The translations under genes and the position numbers were made by a program. Positions 1 through 11,106 of a stretch of 64,000 nucleotides of DNA are shown here, one piece after another. The stretch is from Paramecium octaurelia. Lineage: Eukaryota; Ciliophora; Oligohymenophorea; Peniculida; Parameciidae. The first letter of the stretch is position 1. Every line of letters begins with the position of its first letter. The notes below the pieces were generated by a model. It was not told the origin of the DNA. It saw nothing but the letters and a program-made list of their open reading frames with translations, and ran no database searches. The stretch spans positions 44,024-108,023 of the forward strand of contig CAJJDP010000084.1 of the NCBI GenBank assembly GCA_905182995.1, given 5' to 3'.

Positions 1-761
1 GAGGATGCAATCACTTGGTTGGACAAAGCATTAGCTATTGATCCAAAACATGTTGTTTCCTTAAGTAATAGAGGTAGATTTCATCATCCTTATATTAATA
101 GGTGATTGTTTAAGGATGTTGGATAAATATGAGGATGCAATCACTTGGTTCGACAAAGCATTAGCTATTGATCCAAAACATGTTGTTTCCTTATGTAATA
201 AAGGTAGATTTGATCTTCCTTATATTAATAGGTGGTTGTTTAAGGATGTTGGATAAATACGAGGATGCAATCACTTGGTTTGACAAAGCATTAGCTATAG
301 ATCCAAAAGATGTTGATTCCTTATATAACAAAGGTAGATTTGATCATCCTTATATTAATAGGGGGTTGTTTATGGATGTTAAATAAATACAAGGATGCAA
401 TCACTTGGTCGGACAAACATTAGCTATTGATCCAAAACATGTTGATTCCTTAAGTAATAAAGGTAGATTTCATCATCCTTACATAAATAGGTGATTGTTT
501 AAGATTATTGAAGTAATTTGATAAATCTGAAAAAATTCTCCATTAAGCTATTTAGCTCAATCCTAACCACACAGTTAGTCTTGATAGTCTTGGTATGTGT
601 TGATTTTATATTCAGGAATCTGCTTATAAGATTAGTAGAAATACTAAGAGGCTCTGATATATTATGAAAGAAGTTTAAAAATTTAATCAAATAATTAATG
701 GACCAAAAATCAAAAGGGTACTTATATTTTGTCAATTTAGAATTTTGTGAACAGAAATTGA
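1..761 (+). pseudogene. TPR-repeat protein, 5' cut by window edge, one frameshift
   Basis: Four 34-residue tetratricopeptide repeats (core EDAITWFDKALAIDPK) are followed by two more diverged ones and a short tail ending at TGA 759-761. Each of the first four repeats carries a 28-nt GTA..TAG intron at the same place, after the first base of the Gly codon in N-K-G (74-101, 204-231, 334-361, 463-490). A fifth intron of 23 nt lies at 593-615. Removing all five leaves 626 nt, which is not a multiple of three. The fourth repeat lacks one base near 414 compared with its sisters, so this copy is frameshifted (decay or sequencing error). The same 3' end occurs on the minus strand at 10255-10505 and 11107-11405. 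The better preserved relative at 11107-12190 suggests the missing N-terminus was a B-box plus coiled coil. Confidence 0.75.
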
Positions 762-1919
762 AACAGTGAATAATCCAATTTTTAAATATAAATATTCTTT
801 CTATCTTTCGATTTAATTATATATTCTCCATATTAAATTTATATCCTGTGAATTCCAAATTATATTATTATTATTTCAAAAATTAACTCTCTCTTCCTCA
901 CAATTCTTTCATTACCAAATACATCTCATTTTAAATCCTTATTCTCCAAATTTATATCCTTTAAAATATTTTTTTTAAATTAAGATTAAATAAATTTTAT
1001 CTCTCTTTATTTTCTTTTACTAAATCTATCTATAGTAAAGTTGTATAGAACAAATTTAATTTGGACTTGAACTTTCAAGATGATATTAGTTATGAAATTT
1101 AGACTTTTAGAACGGAATAATATAAAAAGTCAATATGATAGAAACAAAATATTCAATAATTAAAACGTCATTCACTAGGCTTGGACAAACATTAACTTTA
1201 AGGAATAAAGAGAGACATTTTGATCAGGCTAGGTGTATAATTATCAATAACGGGGCCTTGAGAGAAACTATTGATAATCGAGTGGAAAATCTAAATATTA
1301 TTTAAATTTAATTCAAAATTGATTTAAAATTGTTTCATATTAATTTTTATTATGAAAAATTTATATTCAGAAGAATAAATATAAATAATTAAATTTGAAT
1401 TAATCTGATATGTTTTGCGTTATAAAGGAAGCTAAAAGAAATAATATTAATATAGGATCATATTTAGTACATCTATTTCATAATCGAAATAATTGTCTTT
1501 ATTTACAAAGGTTATGGATTATTTTCTCCTCCAAATAAAATAGGAATAGAAATATTTTTACAGTTTCTATTAGCATTTTGTCAATTTCCTCGATTGATAT
1601 TAGGATCAATAGGCAATAAAACAGAATCTCCATCCTAAATTTTATGGTAATTGGACATTACTATTATAGGTTTGTTTTACTAATTTTTCCTTGCATATGC
1701 TTTTACATATTTTTCATAGTGTTGTAAACCTATGTGGTTATTTTGGAAATAATAATAAATGTGATTGGTTTGATATTTATCATCTTTGAATTGCTATTTA
1801 GTTTATCAGCATTTTTAACCTTCAAAAATTATGAGAAGCAGCAATGATTTGAAATTAATGATATTTTTATATAGTTAATTAGCAATGATTAATTTCCATT
1901 ATAAATTTAATATTATAAA
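762..1919. other. Intergenic, no gene seen
   Basis: AT-rich spacer between the TPR gene and the kinase. The first 200-250 bases are the flank of the TPR gene and reappear inverted at about 10060-10255. I see no supportable reading frame or RNA in the rest. The last part should hold the kinase promoter, but no motif stands out. Confidence 0.5.
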
Positions 1920-3188
1920 ATGGAGGACGATAGCAGAATAATAAATGATGATGAATCGTGCATCACAAATGATTGTTAAGTGAACGAGACTTAAATTAAA
2001 TAATATAAAAAAGTTAAATTGTTGGGAGTTGGAGCATATGGAAAAGCCTATCTTGTTTCCTCTGATGATTAAGATGAAATTAAATATGTTATGAAAGTAG
2101 TACCTTAATCAGTTTCGGCAAATACAGAAGCATCAATATTATAAAATTTAAGACATGATAACATCATCTAATATGTCGAAACCTTCATAGATAATAAAGA
2201 TAGATTATGTTTAATTATGGAATATGCAAATAGTAATATACTTTAATAGTAATCAATTAGATGGTACTCTAGGCTAATATCTAAAATCAAGAACACAGCC
2301 TCTGCCTGAAGCATAAATAGTTGATTGGTTTACATAATTATGTTTAGCTTTGCAATGTGTACATTCTTAAAAGATAATTCATAGAGATATCAAATCTGAA
2401 AATGTTTTTTTACATGATGACAAAATTAAATTGGGAGATTTTGGAATTGCTAGATCAGTTGAATAAGATTTGGCAACTACATTTATAGGCACCCCCTATT
2501 ATATTTCTCCAGAAATAATACAAAATTAACCTTATTCATATAAAAGTGACATATGGTCTTTGGGAGTACTTCTCTATGAAATGTGTACATTTAAATATCC
2601 ATTTACTGCTGATTCATTACCTGCTCTAGCCAATAAGATCATGAAAGCAAAAATATAACCAATTAGCGCATAGTTATATTCATAAAATATGAAAAATTTA
2701 ATATAACAGCTTTTGTAATTAGATGCAAATAAGAGACCAACTATAGAATAAACCTTATGTATATAATTTAACCATAATTTAGAAAATGCTGTAATCCAAA
2801 ATAGAATTAAATAATTAAACATTAAGTAACAACAAATCATAAAAATACCTGTTTAACCAATGCAAAGTAAAGATAATTTTAAAATTAGAGAAACAATAAC
2901 ATTAAGTTGTTATAAAAAATGATGAATACACATAAAATAAAAAATTATCCCGAGAGGAATAATAAAAATTCATGAGAGAAGATATTTAAAAGAAAGTAAA
3001 TGTTATTTTAATATAGAAATGTCAATAAAAACCTTAAGAAGTAGTTATAGAATTATTTGGTTAACCAAAAGTAAAATAAGATTAGCCTTAATAGTAAATT
3101 AATTAAATAGATAAAAAATTACCAAAAAGAAGAGATATTCCAGTCGAAATTTATTTACCTTTTATATCTAGATCTGAGTTTTTAGATC

Positions 3189-3223
<35 letters not shown>

Positions 3224-3682
3224 TAATAATAATAATAATAATAATAACTACCTTAACAGAGTTAATCTCTAGATATAGTGACTAACAATAATAATAATGA
3301 AACACAATTAGAAAGACAAACTTCTGAAAACTCATTAAATTAAGATTTGTCAAATTAAAAGGTAGAAAAGTAGATCTCCAAAAAATAAGAAAGCCTCAAA
3401 TGTGTTCCCTAAGACACATAAATTGCATAGAAACCAATTATCAAATTAAGTTTTGAAAGGGCAGAAAAAATAAGAATGAATTTGGAATAGGCTTTCGGAA
3501 CTGATTCATTCTTAAAGGTATACCAAATTTTTAGAGGATTAAGAGAACAATTTAGTGTAGATGAAATATTTCAACAATATGGACCTACTTATGAGAGTTT
3601 GATTCCAGATATTAATTAGTAATGTATGTAGGAGTAATTATCAAATTTATTTATATTACTTGAATTTGATTTGGATCAATGA
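1920..3682 (+). CDS. NEK (NIMA-related) serine/threonine protein kinase
   Basis: The spliced product is 570 residues. The kinase domain lies in the N-terminal half: glycine loop [11 protein letters not shown], catalytic lysine in YVMKVV, catalytic loop [18 protein letters not shown] and activation segment GTPYYISPE. Together with the short domain, these match NEK kinases, a family greatly expanded in ciliates and used at cilia and basal bodies; the cellular role here is inferred from the family. Introns are 2233-2260 (28 nt) and 2867-2888 (22 nt); exon length divides by three. The start is the first ATG and gives an acidic leader [13 protein letters not shown]. The C-terminal half is low complexity with a glutamine tract (about 3190-3245) coded almost wholly by TAA. 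The stop lies about 50 bp before the next start. The 3' end is repeated at 4812-5299 after an N. Confidence 0.9.
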
Positions 3683-3733
3683 AATTTATATTCAAAGGCT
3701 TTATGTATGAATTTTAGATATTAATAATTAATT

Positions 3734-4270
3734 ATGCAAAAGATTATATTGATTATTTATCTATTATTTGTTATCACCAACTCCGCCACAACCTACTCTG
3801 ATTAAGATTTGATGATTTTGATTGAAAGATCACAAATTCGAGGAGATTACTAGGATGTTGTAAATGAAAGAAGTGGAGCTTTGATTTCAAATGCTAGACA
3901 GTTAACATTTTATGGAGATCAATTTAATAACAGTCCATTAAGAGATGCCATCTATGATATTGCTGCCGGTAGCAAAGGTTACGTTTTAGCACCGGTGCTA
4001 GGAAAAATAAGGCTTGACTTATTGTAAGAATACGAAATTAATACTATTGTAATCTGGTTTTATGACCTTACAGCAATTACTTATAAGTTTAAAGTAACAC
4101 TAGTTTACCCTGATGACAGCGAAGAAGTTGTTTACACTAATTCTTCAGCAGCTGGTGGAATTTATAGAGTAACATTTAACGATTCTTTAGTGAAATCATT
4201 TTTAATCACTGATATTTCAGGAACTTAGCCCTTGTAGGTAATTAAGATTCAGGCATTCTATGCATTTTGA
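3734..4270 (+). CDS. Small secreted protein with discoidin-like domain (copy 1)
   Basis: 178 residues, no intron. A hydrophobic signal peptide (MQKIILIIYLLFVITNSA) is followed by one beta-rich domain with the run LLQEYEINTIVIWFYD. This resembles the F5/8C (discoidin)-like domain found at the C-terminus of BTBD9 proteins, here without BTB or BACK domains. The family fold binds ligands at surfaces; a secreted binding protein is my inference. It starts 51 bp after the kinase stop on the same strand. A near-identical copy lies at 5351-5884 and a diverged minus-strand paralogue at 8350-8890. Confidence 0.75.
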
Positions 4271-4698
4271 TGAATTAATATATTACACAAAGAGAATAAT
4301 TATGCCATAATATTATTTATTCAATTTATATAATTTTTCTACTAATGTATAAAGATTTATATGACGATTCTTCTGATGACATAATAACATTAATATTATT
4401 CTAAAATTACTTAAAAGAACAACAGGTTTGTTTATTATAATGGGATTTACTCTTTTTTCAAAATTAAAAATTTCTACATTAATAATATAAATTATAGCAT
4501 CAATACATAATCTTTATCTTATTTAATGTATGAATAACTATTGTAATTCTGATATTATATCGACATTAAATAATATTTTTTAATAAAATTCTTATGGGAA
4601 GATGTAGTCTCTTGAATGGCTATAAAATAAATCAATAATTCGCACTACAAGATTTCTTTTTCTTTAATTTTTCAAATTATAATATTTTATAAAAATTC

Positions 4699-4810
4699 AT
4701 GGATTTGGATCGCTATAACTATCTTCAGAAGAGAGATATAAAATTGGCAGAAATTATACCTGATCAAATGCTTGAGCTGATGGAGATGCTCATCCATTGG
4801 ATCTTTTAGG
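4699..4810 (+). CDS. Cyclin, 5' fragment ending at an assembly gap
   Basis: First exon of the cyclin described at 6314-6972, cut at the N at 4811. It encodes the start of the cyclin box, beginning MDLDRYNYLQKRDIK. It is almost certainly the contig end of the same gene, not a separate broken one. Confidence 0.7.
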
Positions 4811-4811
4811 N

Positions 4812-5299
4812 AATAATAATAATAATAATAATAATAACAATAATAATAATAATAATAATAATAACTACCTTAACAGAGTTAATCTCTAGATATAGTGACT
4901 AACAATAATAATAATGAAACACAATTAGAAAGACAAACTTCTGAAAACTCATTAAATTAAGATTTGTCAAATTAAAAGGTAGAAAAGTAGATCTCCAAAA
5001 AATAAGAAAGCCTCAAATGTGTTCCCTAAGACACATAAATTGCATAGAAACCAATTATCAAATTAAGTTTTGAAAGGGCAGAAAAAATAAGAATGAATTT
5101 GGAATAGGCTTTCGGAACTGATTCATTCTTAAAGGTATACCAAATTTTTAGAGGATTAAGAGAACAATTTAATGTAGATGAAATATTTCAACAATATGGA
5201 CCTACTTATGAGAGTTTGATTCCAGATATTAATTAATAATATATGTAGGAGTAATTATCAAATTTATTTATATTACTTGAATTTGATTTGGATCAATGA
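4812..5299 (+). pseudogene. NEK kinase, 3' fragment beginning at an assembly gap
   Basis: Repeats the C-terminal part of the kinase at 1920-3682, from the polyglutamine tract to the same TGA (5297-5299), with a few substitutions. There is no kinase domain and no start. It is best read as the allelic or overlapping contig end of the kinase. Confidence 0.75.
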
Positions 5300-5350
5300 A
5301 ATTTATATTCAAAGGCTTTATGTATGAATTTTAGATATTAATAATTAATT

Positions 5351-5884
5351 ATGCAAAAAATTATCTTGATTATTTATCTATTATTTGTTATCACCAACTC
5401 CGCCACAACCTACTCTGATTAAGATTTGATGATTTTGATTGAAAGATCACAAATTCGAGGAGATTACTAGGATGTTGTAAATGAAAGAAGTGGAGCTTTG
5501 ATTTCAAATGCTAGACTGTTAACATTTTATGGAGATCAATTTAATAACAGTCCATTAAGAGATGCCATCTATGATATTGCTGCCGGTAGCAAAGGTTACG
5601 TTTTAGCACCGCTAGGAATGATAAGGCTTGACTTATTGTAAGAATACGAAATTAATACTATTGTAATCTGGTTTTATGACCTTACAGTAATTACTTATAA
5701 GTTTAAAGTAACACTAGTTTACCCTGATGACAGCGAAGAAGTTGTTTACACTAATTCTTCAGCAGTTGGTGGAATTTATAGAGTAACATTTAACGATTCT
5801 TTAGTGAAATCATTTTTAATCACTGATATTTCAGGAACTTAGCCCTTGTAGGTAATTAAGATTCAGGCATTCTATGCATTTTGA
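5351..5884 (+). CDS. Small secreted protein with discoidin-like domain (copy 2)
   Basis: 177 residues, intact, with the same signal peptide and domain as 3734-4270. It differs by a few substitutions and by one codon missing next to APLGMIR. All differences keep the frame, so both copies look functional or allelic. If the surrounding duplication is an assembly artefact, this and copy 1 are two alleles of one gene. Confidence 0.75.
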
Positions 5885-6313
5885 TGAATTAATATATTAC
5901 ACAAAGAGAATAATTATGCCATAATATTATTTATTCAATGTATATAATTTTTTCTACTAATGTATAAGGATTTATATGACGATTCTTCTGATGACAAAAT
6001 AACATTAATACTATTCTAAAATTACTTAAAAGAACAACAGGTTTGTTTATTATAATGGGATTTACTCTTTTTTCAAAATTAAAAATTTCTACATTAATAA
6101 TATAAATTATAGCATCAATACATAATCTTTATCTTATTTAATGTATGAATAACTATTGTAATTCTGATATTATATCGATATTAAATAGTATTTTTTAATA
6201 AAATTCTTATGGGAAGATGTAGTCTCTTGAATGGCTATAAAATAAATCAATAATTCGCACTACAAGATTTCTTTTTCTTTAATTTTTCAAATTATAATAT
6301 TTTATAAAAATTC

Positions 6314-6972
6314 ATGGATTTGGATCGCTATAACTATCTTCAGAAGAGAGATATAAAATTGGCAGAAATTATACCTGATCAAATGCTTGAGCTGATGGAG
6401 ATGCTCATCCATTGGATCTTTTAGGTTTGTTATTTGGTTTAATATTAGGTTGGCGAGTAAAATAATTTGGAAATTAAAACAATCGAATTAGCTGCCATTT
6501 TAAGTAAATTATATCTTTCAAAATAACTTATCGATTCCGATAGAGTTTATCTGATAGGAATAGTTTCATTAATGATTGCAGTAAAAGTAAGAATATATAT
6601 ATATTTCTTTAGTTTAATGAATGCCAGAACAAAATTCAGATGAATATTCAAGACTGTGTTAACTAATGTCAATCTAAATATAGTTCTAAAGAAATAACAG
6701 ATATGGAAATGAGTCTTCTATCTCTTATTGAGTATGACGCAAATATTACCACTATAACTGATTATTATGATGGTGAAGCCGTCTAAATTGACTTGGTTTT
6801 GTTTGTAACTCTTGATTCTGAATTTCTCTACTTTCAAAAATATGAATTGTATGAGGCAATTAGAAATTTTTACTCAAAAGATACATCAAACTTATCTGAA
6901 AATACAAAAAATGTATTTAAATCAAATAGTGTTAGATAATAAGGAGGATTAGTACTAAAATTTACCAATTGA
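6314..6972 (+). CDS. Cyclin (cyclin N-terminal domain protein)
   Basis: The cyclin box is clear: MLELMEMLIHWIFQVGEQ, then IELAAILSKLYLSKQ and IGIVSLMIAVKFNE, matching helices 1, 2 and 3 (the A-K/E motif) of cyclins. Introns are 6425-6448 (24 nt, starts GTT) and 6587-6612 (26 nt). The product is about 202 residues, short for a cyclin, because the second cyclin fold is little more than a tail ending at TGA 6970-6972. The start is the ATG before MDLDRY. The 430 bp upstream also has coding-like frames (a short M-Y-K-D-L-Y frame near 5960), so a longer N-terminus with another intron is possible. Cyclins activate CDKs in the cell cycle; the specific class is not resolved. Confidence 0.75.
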
Positions 6973-7506
6973 CTGCAAATGATGAAAATAATACTCCCAA
7001 AATTAAAAGGAAAACAATAAAGAAAAAGAAATTCAGAAGATCAAGATTTTATAGTTAATAAAGCATAACTCTATGAAATAGTATGATTTCAATTTAATTT
7101 AATGATTATAACCACTGTTTAAACAGTGGACATTTAAATATGTTTATTTCTTCTGTACTAAATCTAATCCTAATCAAAGTTACAATCATCATGCTGAGTA
7201 TTATTTTAAATTTTGGAGGGAAACCAAGGAATAAAGTGATATTTAAATTTGAATTATTATTCATTATATATAATATTCATTGAAGATTTATGCATTATTA
7301 AGTTTTTATATATTTTCATTAACACTAAATTACATTGATATGATATTGTGTCAAAATTTTATCAATAAATGTAAGGACTTTAAAGAAATGATTTTTCTTA
7401 TAGTTAAAGTATCAATGGAACTGTAAAAACAATATATTATTAAGAAATATATACTTGAAAATGATGAAGAATTTTTGAATTAAAATCTTTTATTTTTAAT
7501 TAAAAT
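6973..7506. other. Intergenic with an 18-bp perfect palindrome
   Basis: Spacer between cyclin and RPL32. It holds a small open stretch just after the cyclin stop (near 6980-7090), which may be decayed cyclin tail, and the self-complementary CCACTGTTTAAACAGTGG at 7112-7129. The last 100 bases form the RPL32 5' region. Confidence 0.5.
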
Positions 7507-7944
7507 ATGGTTGTCAAGTCACTTGCTCATAAAAGAATTGTTCACAAGAGAACAAAGAGATTTGTTAGATTTGAATCAGAAGACTATCCTCACAAATTAA
7601 GACCAAGCTGGAGAAGACCAAGAGGTATTGATAACAGAGTCAGAAGAAGATTCAGAGGAAATAGACCTATGCCAAAAGCCGGTTATAGAGGTGATAAAAA
7701 GACAAGGTATTGTGAAATCAAATGACATTTTAGATACTTGGATTAAACTGGTTTCAGAAAATTGTTAATTACCAATGAAAAAGATCTTGAATTATTGCTA
7801 ACAAATAATAGAAGTTTTGTAGGTGAATTAGCACACAACCTTTCAGCTAGAAAAAGAGCTACTCTCGTTAGAAGAGCTGCTGAACTTAACGTTAGATTAA
7901 CAAATGGAAAAGGTAAAATTAGAGCAGAAGAGAAAAAGGAATGA
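7507..7944 (+). CDS. RPL32: 60S ribosomal protein L32 (eL32)
   Basis: 136 residues after splicing, the usual length. Family landmarks are all present: [45 protein letters not shown], then [34 protein letters not shown] and the RAEE tail. Intron 7707-7733 (27 nt, GTA..TAG) interrupts an Arg codon; without it the frame would stop at once. The codon before TGF is TAA, so this gene fixes TAA as glutamine. The protein is a component of the large ribosomal subunit in the cytosol. Codon use is richer in G and C than in its neighbours, as expected for a highly expressed gene. Confidence 0.97.
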
Positions 7945-8349
7945 TTAATTTCTGTTGTACAATATAAATAAATATATGCATTTTCTATTAAGGCTGTCAT
8001 TGAATTCATAATCAAATAAATATTTCTAGCATTTATTTCTTAGCAAATACTACTTAATCACAAATATTATGATTAATATTTTTTTTTGTGTTTTTTTTCA
8101 ATCTATGGTTAGTATTAGGAAATTATAGAAAATTTAGATGTTATGTAATATTAGAGAGGTTAAATGAAGAAAATAGTAATTTTACTAATAACATAATTGA
8201 TTCACATTTTTCAAGATTTTAATATTGTGGAAATATCAAAGGTACCTAAATGAATGTTTCAATCTAGGTTAGATTAGATTATTTTATTATAATTAAGTTT
8301 CATAATTGAATTGATACAAATAATTTCTAAATTTATTACGTAATCTCCT
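7945..8349. other. Intergenic between convergent genes
   Basis: 3' flanks of RPL32 (plus) and the secreted-protein paralogue (minus). A and T runs are present; I see no gene or structured element. Confidence 0.5.
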
Positions 8350-8890
8350 TCAAAAAGCATAAAATGCTTAAATTTTTAATAGGATTAACCACTAATCTAT
8401 TGCGCTTCCACCTCTATTCTTAATCTTTATTTATTTTATCGGGGCGTCTGGAATCTTTATGGTTGTGAGGCTCTTGGAAATGTTACTCTCATAAATCAAT
8501 TAGTCATCTGCATCCGATCTTGATACAAACACCTACACATCATAAGTTCGTATAAATGTAGGATCTCTATCATATAACCAAATTTTAATGGTATTGAGTT
8601 CGTAGGTCTGGAGCAAGTCTATTATAATGAATTAAGAGATTCCAGCATAGCAATACCCTCCAGATATTATATAATAAATTGCGTCTCTCAATGGACTACT
8701 ATTCTTTTAGCCTCCAACATATCCAACGGTTCTACTATTAAAAACAATGGCTCCTGCTGATTCTTGAGCAACATCCTTGTACTCACCTCTTATAACCGAT
8801 TTCTATTTTAGTTCATCCAATTATGTATGGGTGTATTTAGCAAAAGAATTCATCGTTTCTACATTATGAATAATAAGGCAAAGGAAAAGA
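8350..8890 (-). CDS. Secreted discoidin-like protein, diverged paralogue
   Basis: Reads minus from the N at 8891 to TGA at 8350-8352. It shares with 3734-4270 the stretches IRGEYKDVAQES, SSPLRDAIYYI, LLQTYELNTIKIWLYD and the C-terminus KIQAFYAF. The hydrophobic run LFLCLII just before M-N-S-F is a likely signal peptide, but the N at 8891 hides the true start; the first certain ATG is 8853-8851. A central insertion makes it longer than its paralogues. No frameshift is seen after the gap. Confidence 0.7.
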
Positions 8891-9049
8891 NAAGATATAA
8901 TTAAAAAAACGAGGAATTGAATTGATAATAGGGTTATTATAACAAAGGTCTATATCTATCGGAAGTGATTTGGATCTTTATTCTTAAGACTTGAAGGGAT
9001 AGAATAATTTAAAATCTTTAATTGCTTCAAGGTCTCTTTCTTATAGTGA

Positions 9050-9260
9050 AAAAAGCTTTGGCCGCCCGGCCTCTGAATGTAGAGCTAATTTATAAAGAAC
9101 ACTTCAAAGTGCTTGCCTTACGTCTAAAGATTTGATGTTTGTTTATGAAATCTTAAAAGTAAGATAAATATCAATATTATAATCTATTCAAAGTAGCTAT
9201 GACCGTTGACCAATGAACAATGCTTGCACCATTACATGTGAGCCCTCGGTATTCATCCAA
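9050..9260 (-). ncRNA. Candidate structured small RNA with T-tract
   Basis: A local rise in G+C in otherwise AT-rich spacer. Read on the minus strand, a region around 9260-9060 ends with a short hairpin (GGCC-GGGC-GGCC) followed within a few bases by TTTTTT, as at an RNA polymerase III terminator. No protein frame fits. I could not match it to tRNA, 5S, U1-U6, SRP, RNase P or telomerase RNA. In AT-rich genomes, GC islands in spacers often mark non-coding RNA; that is the only argument for this call. Confidence 0.3.
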
Positions 9261-9424
9261 GATGATGCTGTTTGTTTTGTAATGTTTAAATTTTCTACTT
9301 TTGATAAGCAAATCATTGAAAAATATTATTAAAAACTAGCTTAAGAATCCTTTGAAATATGCTTGATATATGATAAAAATTAATTAATTTAATTTATTAT
9401 TAATAATTTGAATGCTAGTTTAGT

Positions 9425-9622
9425 ATGATGTCCTAGTTTGAGCAATATAATTAGAATTCTGAGTTCCACATGCCTCTACTTAAGACATCTCCATCAGAAT
9501 AAATCTAAGTGAGGCAATTGTGTGTAGAGCAAATTTTGTAATGCTACTTAAATAACGGTTAAATTTTAGTGCAAAATCAATTAAAATTTGTGAACCTCAA
9601 TTAAAAATTGGGTCAATTCTGA
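9425..9622 (+). CDS. Short open frame, unrecognised
   Basis: 65 codons (starts MMSQFEQYNQNSEFHMPLL), glutamine-rich as real Paramecium genes are. An open frame one base over continues to about 9860, so this may be the first part of a broken or spliced gene. No domain recognised. An open run of this length is expected by chance. Confidence 0.25.
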
Positions 9623-10254
9623 AAGATACTATTTCAACTTTATGGTTACTTGTAGATTAATAAATAGTTTCCTAATTAAATAAAGATTTATTGCGTTGTT
9701 CTTGGTTAATTCCTATAAGAAAGCATGATCATAGCAATTTAGAATTGTTTTGTATTTTTAACTTAACATCAAGCAGTTATTTAGTCTAACAATCCTTAAA
9801 TAGGAATCTAGGCGGTATCCACAATCTTTAGCAAGAATTTTCTCAAGAAATCATATGAAGGTTCACAATATTATTTTTATAGATAAGATTTTGAATTTCT
9901 ATTAGGTTAGAATATAAATAGTATAAACTTAATTGGATTAATTGTTTCGATTACTATTTGTTTTTTTTTGAAAATGTTGCTACAAAATATGAACTATGTA
10001 ATTTTTACTATCAAATGCAATACTATTTTTTGTGAAAAAATTTAGATAATGATGTAAACTTGGAATGTATTTGGTAATGAAAGAATTGTGAGGAAGAGAG
10101 TTAATTTTTGAAATAATAATAATATAATTTGGAATTCACAGGATATAAATTTAATTATGGAGAATATATAATTAAATCGAAAGATAGAAAGAATATTTAT
10201 ATTTAAAAATTGGATTATTCATTTTTTCAATTTCTGTTCACAAAATTCTAGATT
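9623..10254. other. Spacer plus inverted TPR flank
   Basis: Up to about 10050 there are only weak coding-like stretches. From about 10060 the sequence is the reverse complement of the 3' flank of the TPR locus at 762-1000. Confidence 0.5.
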
Positions 10255-10505
10255 GACAAAATACAAGTACCCTTTTGATTTTTGGTCCATGTGTTATTTG
10301 ATTAGACCTTTAAACTTCTTTCATAATATATTAGAGCTTCTTAGTATTTCTACTAATCTTGTAAGCAGATTCCTGAAATATAAAATCAACACATACCAAG
10401 ACTATCAAGACTAAATGTGTGGTTAGGATTGAGCTAAATAGCTTAATGGAGAATTTTTTCAGATTTATCAAATTACTTCAATAATCTTAAACAATCACCT
10501 ATTAA
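10255..10505 (-). pseudogene. TPR protein, C-terminal fragment, inverted copy
   Basis: Reverse complement of the last part of the TPR gene at 1-761, including the intron before G-I-C-L, here 24 nt instead of 23 because of an extra T. It is truncated on its 5' side at the N at 10507. Its start, kinase-like neighbours and repeat array are missing, so it is a fragment, either an assembly stub or a decayed duplicate. Confidence 0.7.
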
Positions 10506-10507
10506 TN

Positions 10508-10875
10508 AAGATTAAATCAGAAATTAATAGGGAGCAACAAATAAAAATTCAAACGAAAAGGAAGCTACATATATTATAACAATCAGAGTTCTTCAAGGTA
10601 ATCATAGATAGATAATTTTCTATGCAAGAGCTGCAATTCAATATCCCCAGCCTAATAATGGAAAAAAAGCAACGTTAATATTAAATAGTCTGCTTTGCAA
10701 TTACGAATTTAAGAACTTATCAGAAGTTACTTACTAAGATTTCCTGACTAATAATGATTTAAGCTGTTTTATCTAACCTTTCAAGGATGCCTTTATTTAA
10801 TAATGGTAGTATTATAGGTTCTCTTGTCAACATGTTATGGCTATCGAACATAATGATGAAAAATCATTTATTTGA
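10508..10875 (+). CDS. Partial unrecognised protein, N-terminus lost at gap
   Basis: Open from the N at 10507 to TGA 10873-10875, about 120 residues, glutamine coded by both TAA and TAG. Stretches such as ATYIITIRVLQGNHRQIIFY and EVTYQDFLTNNDLSCF look like a folded domain rather than low complexity. No family recognised. The gap removes the start. Confidence 0.4.
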
Positions 10876-11106
10876 TTTTTAGTAAATATTCTCAAGGACT
10901 AAGCCAAAAACTTAATCCCTTAAAAAGAATCAATAACATAATATAACAAAAACTGAATAGAGATAATAATCTAATTTATTGAACCACATGAAAGCATTTT
11001 TACTTTTACATTAATTGTCTCTTGTTATATACATATTTCATCATTATATAATTAAATCGAAAGATAGAAAGTTTATTTATATTCAAAAATTGGATTATTC
11101 ACTTTA
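10876..11106. other. Short spacer
   Basis: Between two tail-to-tail genes. The last 60 bases match the 3' flank of the other TPR copies. Nothing else seen. Confidence 0.4.

Larger units (their letters stand above)
3190..6425. repeat. Tandem direct duplication of about 1.6 kb meeting at an N
   Basis: Bases 3190-4810 (kinase 3' end, secreted protein, start of cyclin) recur nearly base for base at 4812-6425, with scattered substitutions and a few small indels. The left copy ends and the right copy begins at the single N at 4811. The right copy starts inside the TAA/CAA microsatellite, and the left copy stops inside the cyclin gene. This is what two overlapping contigs from diverged alleles look like when joined without merging. 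A real tandem duplication is less likely. Confidence 0.85.

Noticed and set aside
505-735. Minus-strand open frame of 76 codons
   Set aside because: Antisense shadow of the TPR gene tail. The similar plus-strand frame at 11133-11363 is likewise the antisense of the minus-strand TPR gene.
4811-5299. Independent second kinase pseudogene
   Set aside because: It starts at an N inside a microsatellite and matches the kinase tail nearly exactly; a contig overlap explains it.
7743-8015. Minus-strand open frame across RPL32
   Set aside because: Antisense of the conserved second exon of RPL32.
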